Assembly (NCBI RefSeq): GCF_029873635.1
Contig: NC_080423.1
Span: 110,315,087-110,379,086, forward strand
DNA from: Malania oleifera
Taxonomy: Eukaryota > Streptophyta > Magnoliopsida > Santalales > Ximeniaceae
Length of the DNA: 64,000 bases
Direction of reading: 5' to 3'
A program made the translations under genes and the position numbers. The notes below the pieces were generated by a model that searched no databases, had not been told where the DNA came from, and saw nothing but the letters and a program-made list of their open reading frames with translations. This document shows, in pieces, positions 37,801-48,759 of this stretch (positions are counted from its first letter, which is position 1; every line of letters begins with the position of its first letter).

Positions 37801-40544
37801 ATTATAAAAATTTTTAGAGAGAGCGATAGATAAAGAGAGAAACAGGATATCCACAGAGGTATGGATAAAGATTTCCAAATCTCCAGCAAAAAGCAAATAT
37901 ATCAAAGAATCTTTAATAATCTGTATATAAGATTCCTTTCCCTCTAAATGCAACGCAAAGTGGACATTTTCCAAACTATTTTCCTGCCTACACCAATATT
38001 GCTGATCCACTAGCTGTGAAGGGTTGCTGAAACACTGCTTCACATGACCCACCTGCAGACCATTGGCATATGCGATCCCACATTTCTTGAGCTTTGACAG
38101 TGAAGAATTAGATGGTTCGTTACATTAGTATTCTCCCCTGTTTCCTTTGCATGAAGCACCAACTAATGTGAATGACCCCTCTCCTTCCAAGACTCTTATA
38201 GAACTGCCTGCCAAGCCAAAAGAAAAGACATTTTCTTTGGGGCTCCGGCCTTCCACATGGCTTTCAGGGAAACAGACTTCTGTGCTGCCATTGATAAGAT
38301 TAAAACAAAACTTGACAAGAAAAATACATTTTTCCCTGCCTTCCATCTTATATGACATCCTCACCACTTGGCCTTAATTTGGAATTATGCAACTTTCCCA
38401 GTACTTCCAGTACATCACTTACCCTCAATCAGTCGTTTCCCTTCTAAGGTAGACATTCGATGCTGCTCTCTTCTCACCTCTGAATAAGACATCCAGGACC
38501 AACTCTTTTTTCCTTTTTTTTATAATAAAATAAATTCATTATTGAGAAAATAAAGATGAAAGATTTGAAGAGCACCCAGCTCAATTTTTATTGTGGCAAG
38601 ATTGAACAACATAGGGTAAGATTTTTATATATCTATATATATTTTTAAGTGCTTCCTCCCCACAGAACACATCCAACTAGAATATGATCCAATCACCACT
38701 GCCGAACTTTAATCCAATAAATTTTGAAAACAACAATCATCTGCCAAAGACGAACTCCATGTGAGGCAGTAACTACTTTTTTGAACCATTCCTCTTCAGT
38801 TTTCCCAAATTTGTCATTAACTATCCTCTTCCTTAGCCCGTCAAACTCGGCCGCATGCCTTCAAAGTCATTTCACAAAGAATGCTTGATAAAAACTTGTT
38901 AAGTACCCCAGCCTCACACCTCCATCCTGTTAGGGTCACGCACTAAATTCCAGTTAATTAAAATGGGATTCTTTATCTTCTTTACAGCTGCCTCAAAGAA
39001 AACCCCACTGTATTTTTTCTAGTTTTATAGAAATTGCTCAGAGCATGGTAAAGAGAGACATGAAAGGGGTTGGAAGATCGGTCAATGTGCTTTTGATGAG
39101 CATGATTTTTCCCCCATAAAAAAAATGCAGCCTCTTCCAACATCCTCTCAAAGCTCTCAACCACCTCATCTTACACTACCTTTTGACTTGAAGGGGGCAA
39201 CAAGTGAGATTCCTAGGTGTTGGGTCAGGAATTTACTAATTTGCACCCAATAATCACAGCAATTCTGTCAATATTGCTGCCCTCTCCAACAGTAAATTAT
39301 CTCATTATTCTTAATCTTGAATTTAAAACCTGATAAGGCATTATATCACAAGAAAATAAATTCAAGTTGGCCAACCTCCTCTTCATCCTTAGGATTAGTG
39401 CACCTTGCCGACACGTCCTTGGGTAACAACACATCCGAATAAGAATTTCGAATTTACTAAGCCAAGTCAATCTACACCCATCAATAAATCTATATGCAAA
39501 TATGTTTACAAAAACATTTATTCCAACCCCAAAATAAAGGCTTCTCTCCGCTCTATGGTCTGAAAAGCTTACTTTGTTTGGAAAACTTGAAGTTAGTTTC
39601 AATAACTAAAAAACTCATTAATATTCATTGTCATGTGTCACGGTCCGACTATTTTCACACCATTCTGAAAGGGTCATGCGACGCTAGCTAAAACACTCTT
39701 GTTTAACTAGTCAGCCTATCATTTACTAACATTCATTCACGAGCATTCGATCAAATGGCAATGGAAACAGTAAGAACTCATGAAAGCAGTGACAAGCAAG
39801 CAGTAAACATTAAATCTATGCAATTTATTAACAACATCTCCATTGGCATTGTGTGTTTAGCAAGGGAGGCAAGTAAGCTAAATACGTTGACAATAGCTAG
39901 TAAGTTTTACAATGACTCATGAACACTCACCCTCCCCTAAAGAGATTTTTATATAATTATCATTCTGACACTACAAAATATCAAAATGACCGAAAAGTTA
40001 TACTACCTTATTTGGCATACAAAAATACAACTAGCAAAAACTAACCCAACACTAGTATTTACATGATGGAAATCCATCCCAAACATTCCAACAAGTGGTC
40101 ACAGTCAAGCATAATGCCCTGAACAAGCTTATCTCGTAACAATGCATGGCCTCACTATGTGGCAATAATGAAAATGAAAATTTAACGGCATCATCAGCAC
40201 ACAGTCAAAATAAAAGTAGGAAAGTCGATACCCTTGAGCAGTATTAGAAAAAAAATCGAATAAAAACTCACCACGCACTTCTGAAAACCGCTTTGGAGGG
40301 ATTGCAATGCTTCCAAATCTTCGTCTGAAATGGAAGATTTCCCGTCTGGACATGAAATCAATCAAGGTAGACAGCAAGTAAGATACCAAAGCAGCAGAAT
40401 CAACCTCAGTAAAGTGAAAGAGAGATCGCCGCATGAATCAGAGAGAAGACGCGTACATAGATTGGATACTCCAGTGATGTAGATGAGAATAGCTGCGAAT
40501 CCAGAAGCCAAAGCTAGCAATAAACCGAATTGCAAGAGCCTCAT
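30387..40544 (-). CDS. SIA2: Sialyltransferase-like protein, GT29 (12 exons)
   Basis: Golgi type II membrane protein of family GT29. Coding exons on the - strand: 40544-40457, 40345-40272, 36663-36574, 36337-36260, 36055-35955, 35380-35188, 35092-35002, 34926-34862, 34525-34371, 34277-34196, 33625-33516, 30582-30387. All introns fit GT-AG and the phases join to 440 aa, the length I recall for Arabidopsis SIA2. A short N-terminal tail and a signal anchor (about residues 4-25) precede the luminal domain. Sialyl motif L is at 173-206 ([13 protein letters not shown], ending RENGAP), motif S at about 268-310 ([16 protein letters not shown]), and motif VS has His323 and Glu336. Plants make little or no sialic acid, so the true substrate is open; the SIA1 paralogue is needed for pollen tube growth. 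Introns 2 and 11 are swollen by L1, SINE and TIR elements. SIA2 is preferred over SIA1 by the N-terminus. Confidence 0.94.
31055..31728. mobile_element. 674-bp Tourist/PIF-Harbinger-like TIR element
   Basis: Lies in intron 11 of the sialyltransferase-like gene. The left end GGATGCATTTGTTTCGG and the reverse complement of the right end GGGTGCATTTGGTTTGC form a terminal inverted repeat, flanked by the trinucleotide TAA on both sides (31052-31054 and 31729-31731), the target duplication typical of PIF-Harbinger. No transposase is present. The interior (31380-31620) is GC-rich and coding-like, unlike the AT-rich intron, and may be captured host sequence. Confidence 0.6.
31759..31803. repeat. (TA)n microsatellite
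   Basis: An (AT)n run of about 22 units, just right of the TIR element in intron 11 of SIA2. A C-run lies nearby at about 31629-31646. Confidence 0.9.
34590..34705 (-). mobile_element. Degenerate Au-type SINE in SIA2 intron 8
   Basis: Words matching the reverse complement of Au SINEs occur in order (TTGTTTCCATGATTGGAAC, then ATCACAATGGAGCA). The 3' part is poor. It lies between exons 8 and 9 and does not touch splice sites. Confidence 0.4.
36914..37083 (-). mobile_element. Au-type SINE in SIA2 intron 2
   Basis: Reading the - strand gives the Au SINE layout: GGGTGGGCCTTGGTG start (box A region), GGTTGCTCCATTACGAC, a box-B-like stretch, and the 3' end AGAGCCCTTGTGCACCAAG followed by a T-run (the A-run at 36893-36911 on +). 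It is a tRNA-derived, RNA polymerase III type retroposon. Divergence is moderate to high. Confidence 0.7.
37084..38510. other. SIA2 intron 2, unassigned part
   Basis: No exon and no clear repeat. Sequence at 38130-38370 has an open frame on both strands and could belong to the adjoining L1 remnant, but I cannot place it. Confidence 0.35.
38513..39450 (-). mobile_element. Degenerate L1-type LINE in SIA2 intron 2
   Basis: Translation of the - strand gives fragments of the L1 thumb region in order: [13 protein letters not shown], then a segment like [17 protein letters not shown] (compare L1 'LPTYFMSLF'), with stops between. The presumed 3' end is the T-run and AAATTCATTATTGAG at 38513-38545 on the + strand. 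It is very old. Confidence 0.45.
39451..40271. other. SIA2 intron 2, exon-2 side, unassigned
   Basis: AT-rich intron DNA between the L1 remnant and exon 2. No repeat or coding feature was recognised. Confidence 0.4.
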
Positions 40545-41713
40545 CGAATGAAAAATCGAGCAGCGAATGAAGAAGAACGCAGAAAACCCTAGTTGTCTTT
40601 GCGAATCTGGAGAAGAAGGGGAGGGAGCGAATGAATTCGATCCAGAGACTGGAGCCGCGTGCTCGTGTGTATCTGTTAGCACCAGCACGATTTCAATCAC
40701 GCTTCCAGAAGCATTTCAGAACGAGCAGCGGGCCGTTTTCCCATCGGAAGCCGATTACAGGCCCGACTTTAGTAAAGCCGCTTTCTGAAAGACGATTTTT
40801 CAGAAAATGCATCTTTCAAACTCACCAAATAGAATAAGATAACCAAACTTAATTTGAATTAAAAACATATTTAGCTTAAAACTCAATTTGTATTTGATCA
40901 ATCACAATTTGAATTGATTGCATGTCTTAAACATCAAGTGTACCTAAATTAAACTCAATTTTATTCTTAAACACAAGTGAAAATGGGTAAATTACGATAT
41001 TTTTAGATAATAAAAAGTATTGAGAATTCGGAAGAGAACTTGATCCTTGATTTATTAAATGGAGTTGCGAGATTGATCATACATTCCTTTGATTTGGTAT
41101 TGTCTAAGAGAGTACGAAAGGTTCGACTAAATAGGAGCCTCAATATATATATTATTCACATTAAATAAAAAATAATAATAATAATTACAAAAGTTTAATT
41201 ACACTTGCGAGTAGTGTTGAGAACTTTAACTCAACTGGTTAAACTTGGTTCAAAAATTAAATAAGTTAATTCAACACAATTAGATGCCCAATGAACTCTT
41301 TTATGTTGAAGTCAAACTAAAAAAAAAAAAAAAACACAATATCAAAAATAGGATGCAAATTTTCAACATAATTGTACCATTAGAAACTACATAACAACAC
41401 TCTGAAAACAAAGTTATTAGTCTATGAAATCTTGACGTAATTAAAAATATTAATCCTCACAATAGAATCTCACATTTTGTTCAACTGCACCATACATCTT
41501 TTCATCCTTTAATCTCCAAGTGTGATATAAAGAAACCTACAAAATAAGTTTTTCAAGAATTTGACTTTAAAATTGCTCAAATTTTTTTTCAACTTATCAA
41601 TATTTCAAATCCAACTTATAGAATGTCTCTTTATATTCAATCAACACGTGCTCCGCAATATATCATAAACAAAAACAGTCAAATAATAAATTTTCATTTG
41701 TTTATGAATTAGC
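40545..41713. other. SIA2 5' flank, then AT-rich intergenic
   Basis: About 250 bases upstream of the SIA2 ATG are GC-richer and should hold its 5' UTR and promoter; no firm TATA box was chosen. Beyond 40840 the sequence is AT-rich without a gene. A run of A's lies near 41319-41334. Confidence 0.4.
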
Positions 41714-41804
41714 TGTAATAACCCGAACCCAAAAATAAATAAATAAAAGGAAAAGGGAAAATAAATAAAGAGAGAGAAAAGAATTTTAAAAAGGGCATCA
41801 AGCA

Positions 41805-42010
41805 GGGACTCGTCAACGAACTTGTTCTCCTTGTCGACGAACGTCCTTCTTAGTGTCGTTGACGAATACACGTGTCTCATTGACGAGGAATTATCGAGAG
41901 TAGGGAAAAATTAGGTTTTTAAACGTTTCATCGACGAACACGATGACCTCGTCGACGAATGTTCTTCTTGGCTTTGTTGATGAACCTTATAGACTCGTCA
42001 ACGAAGGACA
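41805..42010. repeat. Irregular CGTCGACG-type palindrome array
   Basis: About eight copies of a YCRTYRACGAA motif, spaced about 20-45 bases, upstream of a TATA-like sequence. More degenerate than the array at 4740-4998. Confidence 0.75.
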
Positions 42011-42732
42011 AGTTATAAAACGACCCTAGATCATTTATCCTGCGATATTTCTCTCTCATCTCGTTTTCTCTCTCTAGGGTTCGGCCTTACCACTTATTTT
42101 CTTCGAATCTGACCCGAATTTAGCATGATTCAACGATCAGAAACCACCACGAGGTTCCTGAGGAGTTTCTCTTCAAGTTAATTGAAGCAGAAACTCGATT
42201 TGAGGTACTTGGGCACCACTCCAAAACCAAGGTAAATAAAATATTTTTAATATTAAATTAAGTATTAAAAGTGTGTGGGCCTAAAAGATGTTAAATGATA
42301 AATATCCTGGGATTGAACTAATTAAGTTAGGATTTTTGGAATACAGGATTTCGTTTTCTATTCGTTTTGGTCAAAATTTCGAGGAGCAGGTAAGAGGAAA
42401 TAAAATTATACCAGCATTTTTATTAAATTTGAATTGGTTATTTTCAAGTATAGGAACTGTATAATTATAGTATGATTTTTCGGACAGTTCAGAAAATTTT
42501 AAATAATGATTTGGTTATAATTTATAATTTGAGAAAAACTGTGTAGCGTGAAAATAATCCTTTAAAGTTAATTGATTGAGAATATTGTTGGTTGAGAATA
42601 CTGTTTACTTGTAAATACTTATCAATTATAAATATTGTTTGGTTGCGAGTATTACTTGGCTGTGAACATGGTTTGATGGTGAATGTGGGTTGATTGTGAA
42701 TACTATTTGTTGTGAGTGCAAATGTGTAGAGA

Positions 42733-42984
42733 ATTACGTAGTTGCTTTATGTGGCCATGTACAGTGTAAGTACGTAGCTGCCTAACATGAGCCATGTACA
42801 GTGGAGTACGTAGTTGCCCTGCGTGGATCACTTATAGTGAAATACGTAGCTGCCCTAAGTGGGCCACGTATTGTGAGATACGAAGCTGCCCTACGTGGGC
42901 CACGTATAGTGAGGTACGCAGTTGCCCTACGTGGGTCACATACTGTGAAGTATGTAGTTTTCTTAGGTGGACCACGTACTGAAT
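42733..42984. repeat. Minisatellite, 7 x 36 bp
   Basis: Units start at 42733, 42769, 42805, 42841, 42877, 42913 and 42949, each exactly 36 bases, with the shared core TACGTAG-TGCCCT-CGTGG. Because 36 is a multiple of three, two frames stay open and give 12-residue repeats; I regard this as a by-product of the period. Inner units hold the near-palindrome TACGTGGGCCACGTA. Confidence 0.92.
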
Positions 42985-43200
42985 ATAATAGATTGTGTTG
43001 TATCCTATGTGAATGAACTGTGGTATATATGTTTGCAGATTATGTGGAATGATTGATGTGAATGTGTGTGAATATTGGTATATAAACTTAAATATATAAA
43101 TATTTACGGTGAAATAAATCTTTCAACCCAAGAGTTTGCTGAGAAAGGCAAGTGCCTTAATAGTTGATTTGTTTGATTTATAAAAATTAAAATATATTTC

Positions 43201-43490
43201 ATATTTTTTTAATGAACAGTTATCCTACCAAACTAAATGAGCCGTAATATTGTAAGGAAATTAAAATACCTATATAATTACTGGCAGCTATACCAAAATA
43301 TTTTTGTAATCTTGTTAAATGTACTTTTATAACTATTTATAATTATTCTAAAATATTTGAAAAGCTATTCAAAATTATTCGAAACCATTTATTTTAATTC
43401 TTTATTTCTGGATTATTTTTAATATCTGTTTTAAATTAAAAAAATGGAAAGTGGTGACTTGGAGTAAATAAAGAGCGAAGGAGAAAAGAG
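43201..43490. other. AT-rich DNA before the V-ATPase gene
   Basis: No feature recognised. The right edge of the LTR-like fossil may lie in here. Confidence 0.4.
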
Positions 43491-43521
43491 AGACCAAAAA
43501 GGTTCACGGAGCAGTTTTAAA

Positions 43522-43531
43522 ACGACGTCGT
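43522..43531. promoter_or_regulatory. ACGACGTCGT palindrome upstream of VHA-C
   Basis: A perfect 10-base palindrome with a GACGTC (C-box) core, 170 bases upstream of the VHA-C ATG. bZIP factors such as TGA/HY5 types bind such cores. A role here is inference. Confidence 0.45.
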
Positions 43532-43700
43532 CCGCATGGCCAGTTCAAGTTTTCCCAAATCGAAGCCGCGTATGTCAATTTCAGACGAACCCGACTTGCA
43601 CGGAAGCTCGTCATCCTCCCTCGACCACCGATAATTGCACATTCATTTTCCTGCAGCTGCAAATAATCAATCCGCAGCAGCTCCACAACCCAAATCACCA

Positions 43701-44393
43701 ATGGCAACGAGATATTGGGTGGTCTCTCTTCCCGTCCAATCATCCGCTTCCTCCCTTTGGAACCGTCTGCAGGAATCCGTCTCCAAGCACTCCTTCGATA
43801 CTCCTCTCTACAAGGTCATCCTCACCATCACCTCGCATCTCACTTTTTCCATTTTAATTATCATCTGCGATGAGATCTGTTGCTAAAATTGTGAATTTCG
43901 TGAATTGCGAACTTCAATATTGCAGTTCACTACGCCCGATCTCCGCGTTGGGACTCTAGATTCCCTCCTGTCTCTCAGCGACGATCTATTGAAGGTGAAT
44001 TTTTGGACAATTTCCGTGTTTGAGCTTGCGCTTGGTGAATTCTCTCGACTTGTTATAATTTGATGTGTGGAATGTGGAAATGTGCAGTCGAACAGCTTCG
44101 TCGAAGGAGTGACGCACAAGATACGGCGTCAAATCGAGGAGTTGGAGAGAGTTTCGGGGGTTGAGAGTAGCTCCTTGACGGTGGATGGGGTTCCCGTGGA
44201 TTCCTACTTGACGAGGTAAATGAAATCGTTATTTTGGTTTGTTTGTGGTTTTTAGTGTGAGAATTATTGAATTTGAGTTGCTTTTGATGGTAGATTCGTT
44301 TGGGACGATGCAAAGTACCCAACTATGTCCCCTCTTAGAGAGATCGTGGACAGCATTCATGTACAAGTAGCCAAGATTGAGGATGATCTTAAG
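43701..44393 (+). CDS. VHA-C: V-type proton ATPase subunit C, exons 1-4 only
   Basis: Subunit C (DET3 in Arabidopsis) is part of the V1 stalk of the vacuolar proton pump and helps hold V1 to V0; regulated V1 release acts through it. Coding exons found: 43701-43814, 43926-43994, 44088-44215, 44294-44393, giving 137 codons that start MATRYWVVSLP and include LRVGTLDSLL, KSNSFVEGV, KIRRQIEELE, VPVDSYLTRFVWD and KYPTMSPLREIVD. This is the N-terminal third of the usual about 375-aa protein. Donor and acceptor sites fit and the phases match. The next expected segment (beginning like VRVAEYNN) was not found up to 64000. Either intron 4 exceeds 19.6 kb, filled by LINEs and SINEs, or this is a 5' gene fragment. 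The intact frame argues for a working gene whose rest lies outside. Confidence 0.9.
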
Positions 44394-44608
44394 GTGCGTG
44401 TTAAATTTGTTAAGTGGTTGTGTTTTATTATCCATTATATCCATCTCTTATGTTTTTATTGTTTTAATATAATTTATTTAATTTTTTTCAAGATTAAATA
44501 TTTAAAACAGCGATCACTGTAAGAAGAAGCCAATGAGAAATATTTGCCATTCATTTACCTTACCTAACCCTCCCTCCCCCAATTAAATGGGCACGGCTGC
44601 ATGGTTAT

Positions 44609-44710
44609 TTATTTATTTTTATTATTATTTTTCTTCATTAAGAGTTGGTTACTTACAGATTATTTATTTTTATTATTATTTTTCTTCATTAAGAGTTGGT
44701 TACTTACAGA
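44609..44710. repeat. Perfect 51-bp tandem duplication
   Basis: 44609-44659 and 44660-44710 are identical and directly adjacent. The unit contains an AT-rich stretch and AAGAGTTGGTTACTTACAGA. It lies just inside presumed intron 4 of VHA-C. Identity suggests it is recent, or an assembly artefact. A G-run follows at about 44733-44746. Confidence 0.9.
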
Positions 44711-44746
44711 TTAATGCTCTAGTGAGAACCCCGGGGGGGGGGGGGG

Positions 44747-47559
44747 TGATTTAGTTATTGCGAGAGAAGGTAGGAATAGTAGAGGTAGGCATACAATAAC
44801 TTGGACTAAGATAATGAGTAAGGCTTTGATAATACTCTAAACTTTCTAAAAATATTGTTCTAGATTGCATAGAATATCACAAAAAGATTCATATAGCTGA
44901 CCTTGCTTTGTGGGAATTGAGAATTGGTTGTTGTATCATGATGTATGATGGAGTTATTTTTATGCGAATATAAAGGCCACTACTTTCTGTCTCCCAGCCT
45001 ATAAAATATTCCATCTCTCTTGTCCCATAGTTTCCAAGAAGCAACTATGAGTCTGAAATGTGGTACATTTTTCATTTCGGAAAATTCTAAATCTAATGAT
45101 CCAAAGCTTTAGTTCAGTATTACTCATTATGAATCTATTTCCCAAAAGAAAAATTTCTTGTAGATTTAGAACTATCTTGACTTGCTTCGAAATATACAAG
45201 TGCCAGTACATATTGTTCACCAATATACCACATTCTAGATGACATACTTCATTTTAGAGCATATGCCATACTTCAATTCTGTTCCCACTCCATGAACCAA
45301 AATATAGCACATTCTAGATGACATTGCCGTGTCCAAACTACCTAATGGATTTCTCTCATCATTGTTATCTCTGGTCATACTTCACAATTATTTTGGTTAC
45401 AAGCCACCGCTGTTAGCCTTTCTTTTTCACATTTGTAAATAAGTTACCACAATGGTGTTCAGGCGTAATATGAACCGAATCAGTTAGCTCTGAAAAAAAT
45501 AAAAAATGATAACTGCGTGGAGAATTAGCAATCAAAATGAGAATGCTATTTGTTGGACACACGTGTAAATATAAAATGATTCCAAAATGAAAATGTTTAA
45601 GTTACACATGGACAATATCAACGTGTTATTAAAAATATCTATAGCCGCCTCCCTAATCAAATGTAGAATTTTTATTGTTTGACTATGTGGCAATTTGTAT
45701 TGATCAGAGTTGGATTTAACGCTATTATCATGATTGTAATTTTTTCTGGATTCATGATTATGGACTTTCTCTAGTTATGCGGGATTGCAATTGCGTAAAA
45801 TATTAGAGCTACAATTAGTAGCCGAATCTGTGATCTCATCTCATAATAAAGTTGTCTGGCCTCCTTTTGAAGGTAGAAACTTCTGGACTTGACAATGTTT
45901 TAATTAATATTGTCTTTTGTCTTTTGTCGGCATTTCAACAGTAATTGGAAATCTGTGATTGGAAAATGATCTAAATTACTAGTCTTGGTTGAGATGTTCA
46001 CTTCCCTCTCCTTTTTACCATTCTTGGCCAAGGATTTATTTCATCCATAGATTTGTATCATACAAATCTACCTAATCTTACACTTCTAAAACGAACTCAA
46101 CTATGCCTTGAAACCAATTACTTGCGGTCAATTGCACAACTCATTAATTTTGATAATTTATATCACAGTACAAATTTCTGTTAAATCAATATGAATCATG
46201 TCTGTCCCTGCCTCAATTAATGCTTCTTTCGGACTTCCTTTTGCCCTTTTGGTGCTTTTAGCTTGAATCAAGTTTGTTTTGTGTGCTTGCGCATTTACTT
46301 ACACCCCAACTCAGCAGGCCCTACCTGACAAGGATGGGCTCTAGGAAAATCCAGGGTTTCGACATAGCCCAAATGCTATCATATACATATATGATAGTAT
46401 TCTACAAGAAAATCCGAAAATATTTTGGTTTATGGATAGCTTCCAGAATATTTCTTGGCTTGAGATGACTTGAAAAATTATACAAAATATTATTATATCC
46501 AAAAAGAAATCACACAATATGCAGCCTTAAAAAGAAGGTAGGTACATCGTAGCGCAAGTGCCTGCATAAAAAAAGATTGAAACAAATATGCAAAAAGAGG
46601 AAAACTTAGGCAAATACTGATGTGGTGAACCTTCTACTGGATCAAAAAGATAACTGCATCATGACCTGACTGCAGCTCATACTCTGCAACGGAAAAGAAG
46701 AATGGGTCTATAGAAAGTTCAGTGAATGAATAATAGAAGGCTACAAGAGCCTCACCATATTTTTATAAGACAGTCGGAAGACAGTTCACACAAACATCAA
46801 ACCAATTTCACTATAAACAGAGCTTCATATCTCAGAAATTAACATATATCAGAAACACAAGCATTAGAAAAGACACAAAAACAGTAATCCAAGAGCATGT
46901 TCCAGTGGACAAACAATCTGCAAATCATAAAGAATCAGGTCAACAGTCTGGTTCTTCCTTAGAGGACAACTGATGTAGGACAGGGGAGGGTGACTTAGCC
47001 CTACTGATTCAACCCTCACAAGCAAGCATACACACTCAAACACTTTAAATTAAGAATTCAGTTATCCATACATAAACACAATAAATCATGCTATATAGTT
47101 CTCATGTTTAAGGATTTTGAAAAGGTGTATGATGCTGTTCAGAGATAAGTCCCAAGAGTTCTTTCACAAAGGAATCAAGTTAAATGCGGAAAATATGCTA
47201 TTTCAATATTTCAAGAATAAAGTTCTATGTTAGCACAATTATATTCCTAAAATTGATTTTAAACTAGCAAGCTGAAATATTGAAGTCCATGGATTCAAAG
47301 GGCTTATCAAATATGGAATTTCAGATTTCCAGCAAAGGCTTCAATATAAGCAAGGGTTTGCAATATATAGTAAGGATTCAAACACAAGTACTGAAATTAC
47401 TAAGAGAATTGTTTGGATGGCTTGACGCTGTTCAACACAAGTCTTAGACCATGCCAGAAAATTCCTTGGAACAAGCTTTGAAGCAACGAGACGAACGCAG
47501 CAATGTAATGGAGGGGAAGTGGCCGTGTGGGGGGGTATTTTGGTGTGGCCGTGTGGATG
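44747..47559. other. Presumed VHA-C intron 4, no feature assigned
   Basis: No VHA-C exon was found. A lone FKDFEKVYDAV-like stretch near 47108-47140 resembles the DFEKAYD block of L1 reverse transcriptase, but its surroundings do not match, so it is not called. Confidence 0.4.
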
Positions 47560-48560
47560 CATTGGAGGATAGTTAGAACTTGTTTGAAGTTCTTCGTGCA
47601 CACTTTGAAATATGGGTATGTATGCAGCAAATGAAATGATGGATTGGTGGCCTCGGGGTGTAACTTGGTGATGGCCATGTGGGTGATGGGGGGAAGTCGT
47701 GAAGGTGGGATAGGGATGGAGTCGCTAGATAGAATAGTGGTCTCTCACCGCTTGATCTCCGAGGAGAACGATTTAGCCTCTCACTACACAATTACAAGGA
47801 TTGGATAAAACTTAACAAGCTTCAACAAAGGAATTTCCTTTCAATATCAATATTTTTCTCTATACATAGTTCTTACAATGAAGGGGTATATATATAGCTA
47901 GCATGGGGGGACAAAGCATTAATAAACTTAGCTAGCATGGGGGGACAAAGACATTAAACAACTAACAATTCCTACACAAGCATGGGAGACACAAATAATA
48001 AAGACACCAACTTACTAGGCACATTAATTACTCTTACAAGTTACTAACAAAATAAATGCTCCAACTTTCTAGACACAATAAATACTAAGCACAACTTACT
48101 AACACTCCAACTCACAAGCAAGTTGTCTTGCATGTTTACAAATTAAATACAAACAAAAGTTAAAAGGAGGCCCAATGGAGCTGTGTGGGGCTTACAAGAC
48201 CGTGTGGGGCCCACATGAGTCTTGAATTCAGACTTGCTTCGGCATCTCTACTCGGGTCTTTCTCACACGGAAAAGTCTTCAAAATAAGTCTTCAAATAAT
48301 CCATTCAAAGTCTACAAACAATTATGAACCAACGTGGACATCGGGAGGTCGTCCACGTGTCATTATGTCGGCAAAGGAAATGTGGACATTGGGAGGCCGT
48401 CCACGTGTCACAACATCGGGAGGTCGTCCACGTGTCATTATGTCGGCAAAGGAAATGTGGACATTGGGAGGCCGTCCACGTGTCACAACATCTGATAATG
48501 ACATAGGTAGGGCATGTTGATCCCCATCGACAACCTTATGGGTACAAGTCTGTCAGATCA
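47560..48560 (-). mobile_element. LTR-like promoter region (fossil, -)
   Basis: On the - strand the order is a G-box array (48490-48335), a long AT-rich stretch, a TATA box (GCTATATATATACCCC, about 47884-47899), then a leader ending near 47700. It looks like U3-R-U5 of a copia-type LTR. No internal domains are certain. A 34-bp tandem duplication (GCTAGCATGGGGGGACAAAG words at 47897 and 47931) sits beside the TATA box. Ends are approximate and the assignment is tentative. Confidence 0.35.
48338..48487. repeat. Perfect 75-bp tandem duplication with four G-boxes
   Basis: 48338-48412 and 48413-48487 are identical. Each unit is itself two related halves around GGGAGG-CGTCCACGTGT. CACGTG occurs at 48354, 48402, 48429 and 48477, with spacings of 48, 27 and 48 bases. 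GTGGAC and GTCCAC form short inverted pairs around each. Confidence 0.93.
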
Positions 48561-48759
48561 TATAGGTCAAGAATAGAAGCATGGTCATACATGTGTAGAG
48601 AAGGCCGATAATCAGAATACCTTAGATATTATAAAAATTGGAGATGTGGAGCATAGTGGGTTGGTCCTCACACTCCACACAGATATATTATCAGCCAATT
48701 AAACATCCAGTTTTTTCCTCATACATTTTTATAATCACAAAGTATTTTTCTTCCATAAA

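Larger units (their letters stand above)
41714..43200 (+). mobile_element. LTR-like fossil with palindrome array and minisatellite
   Basis: Starts TGTAATAACCCGAAC, close to the start of the LTR at 2847-5078 (TGTAGTGACCTGAA), and follows the same plan: an A-rich stretch, a CGTCGACG-type array (41805-42010), a TATA-like TTATAAAA near 42012, then a CT-rich leader. Further on comes a 7 x 36-bp tandem array. The right end is uncertain and no gag or pol is seen. It is probably a divergent relative of the first LTR, old and broken. Confidence 0.45.

Noticed and set aside
42794-43016. 12-residue protein repeats in two frames
   Set aside because: Explained by the 36-bp minisatellite; no start context, no flanking domain, and both frames are equally open.
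47108-47140. DFEKVYDAV-like peptide, possible L1 reverse transcriptase
   Set aside because: A single short match; the following sequence does not continue the L1 order.
48322-48520. Repeated TRGRPPNV / GGRPRV peptides
   Set aside because: Translations of the 75-bp tandem duplication; not a gene.
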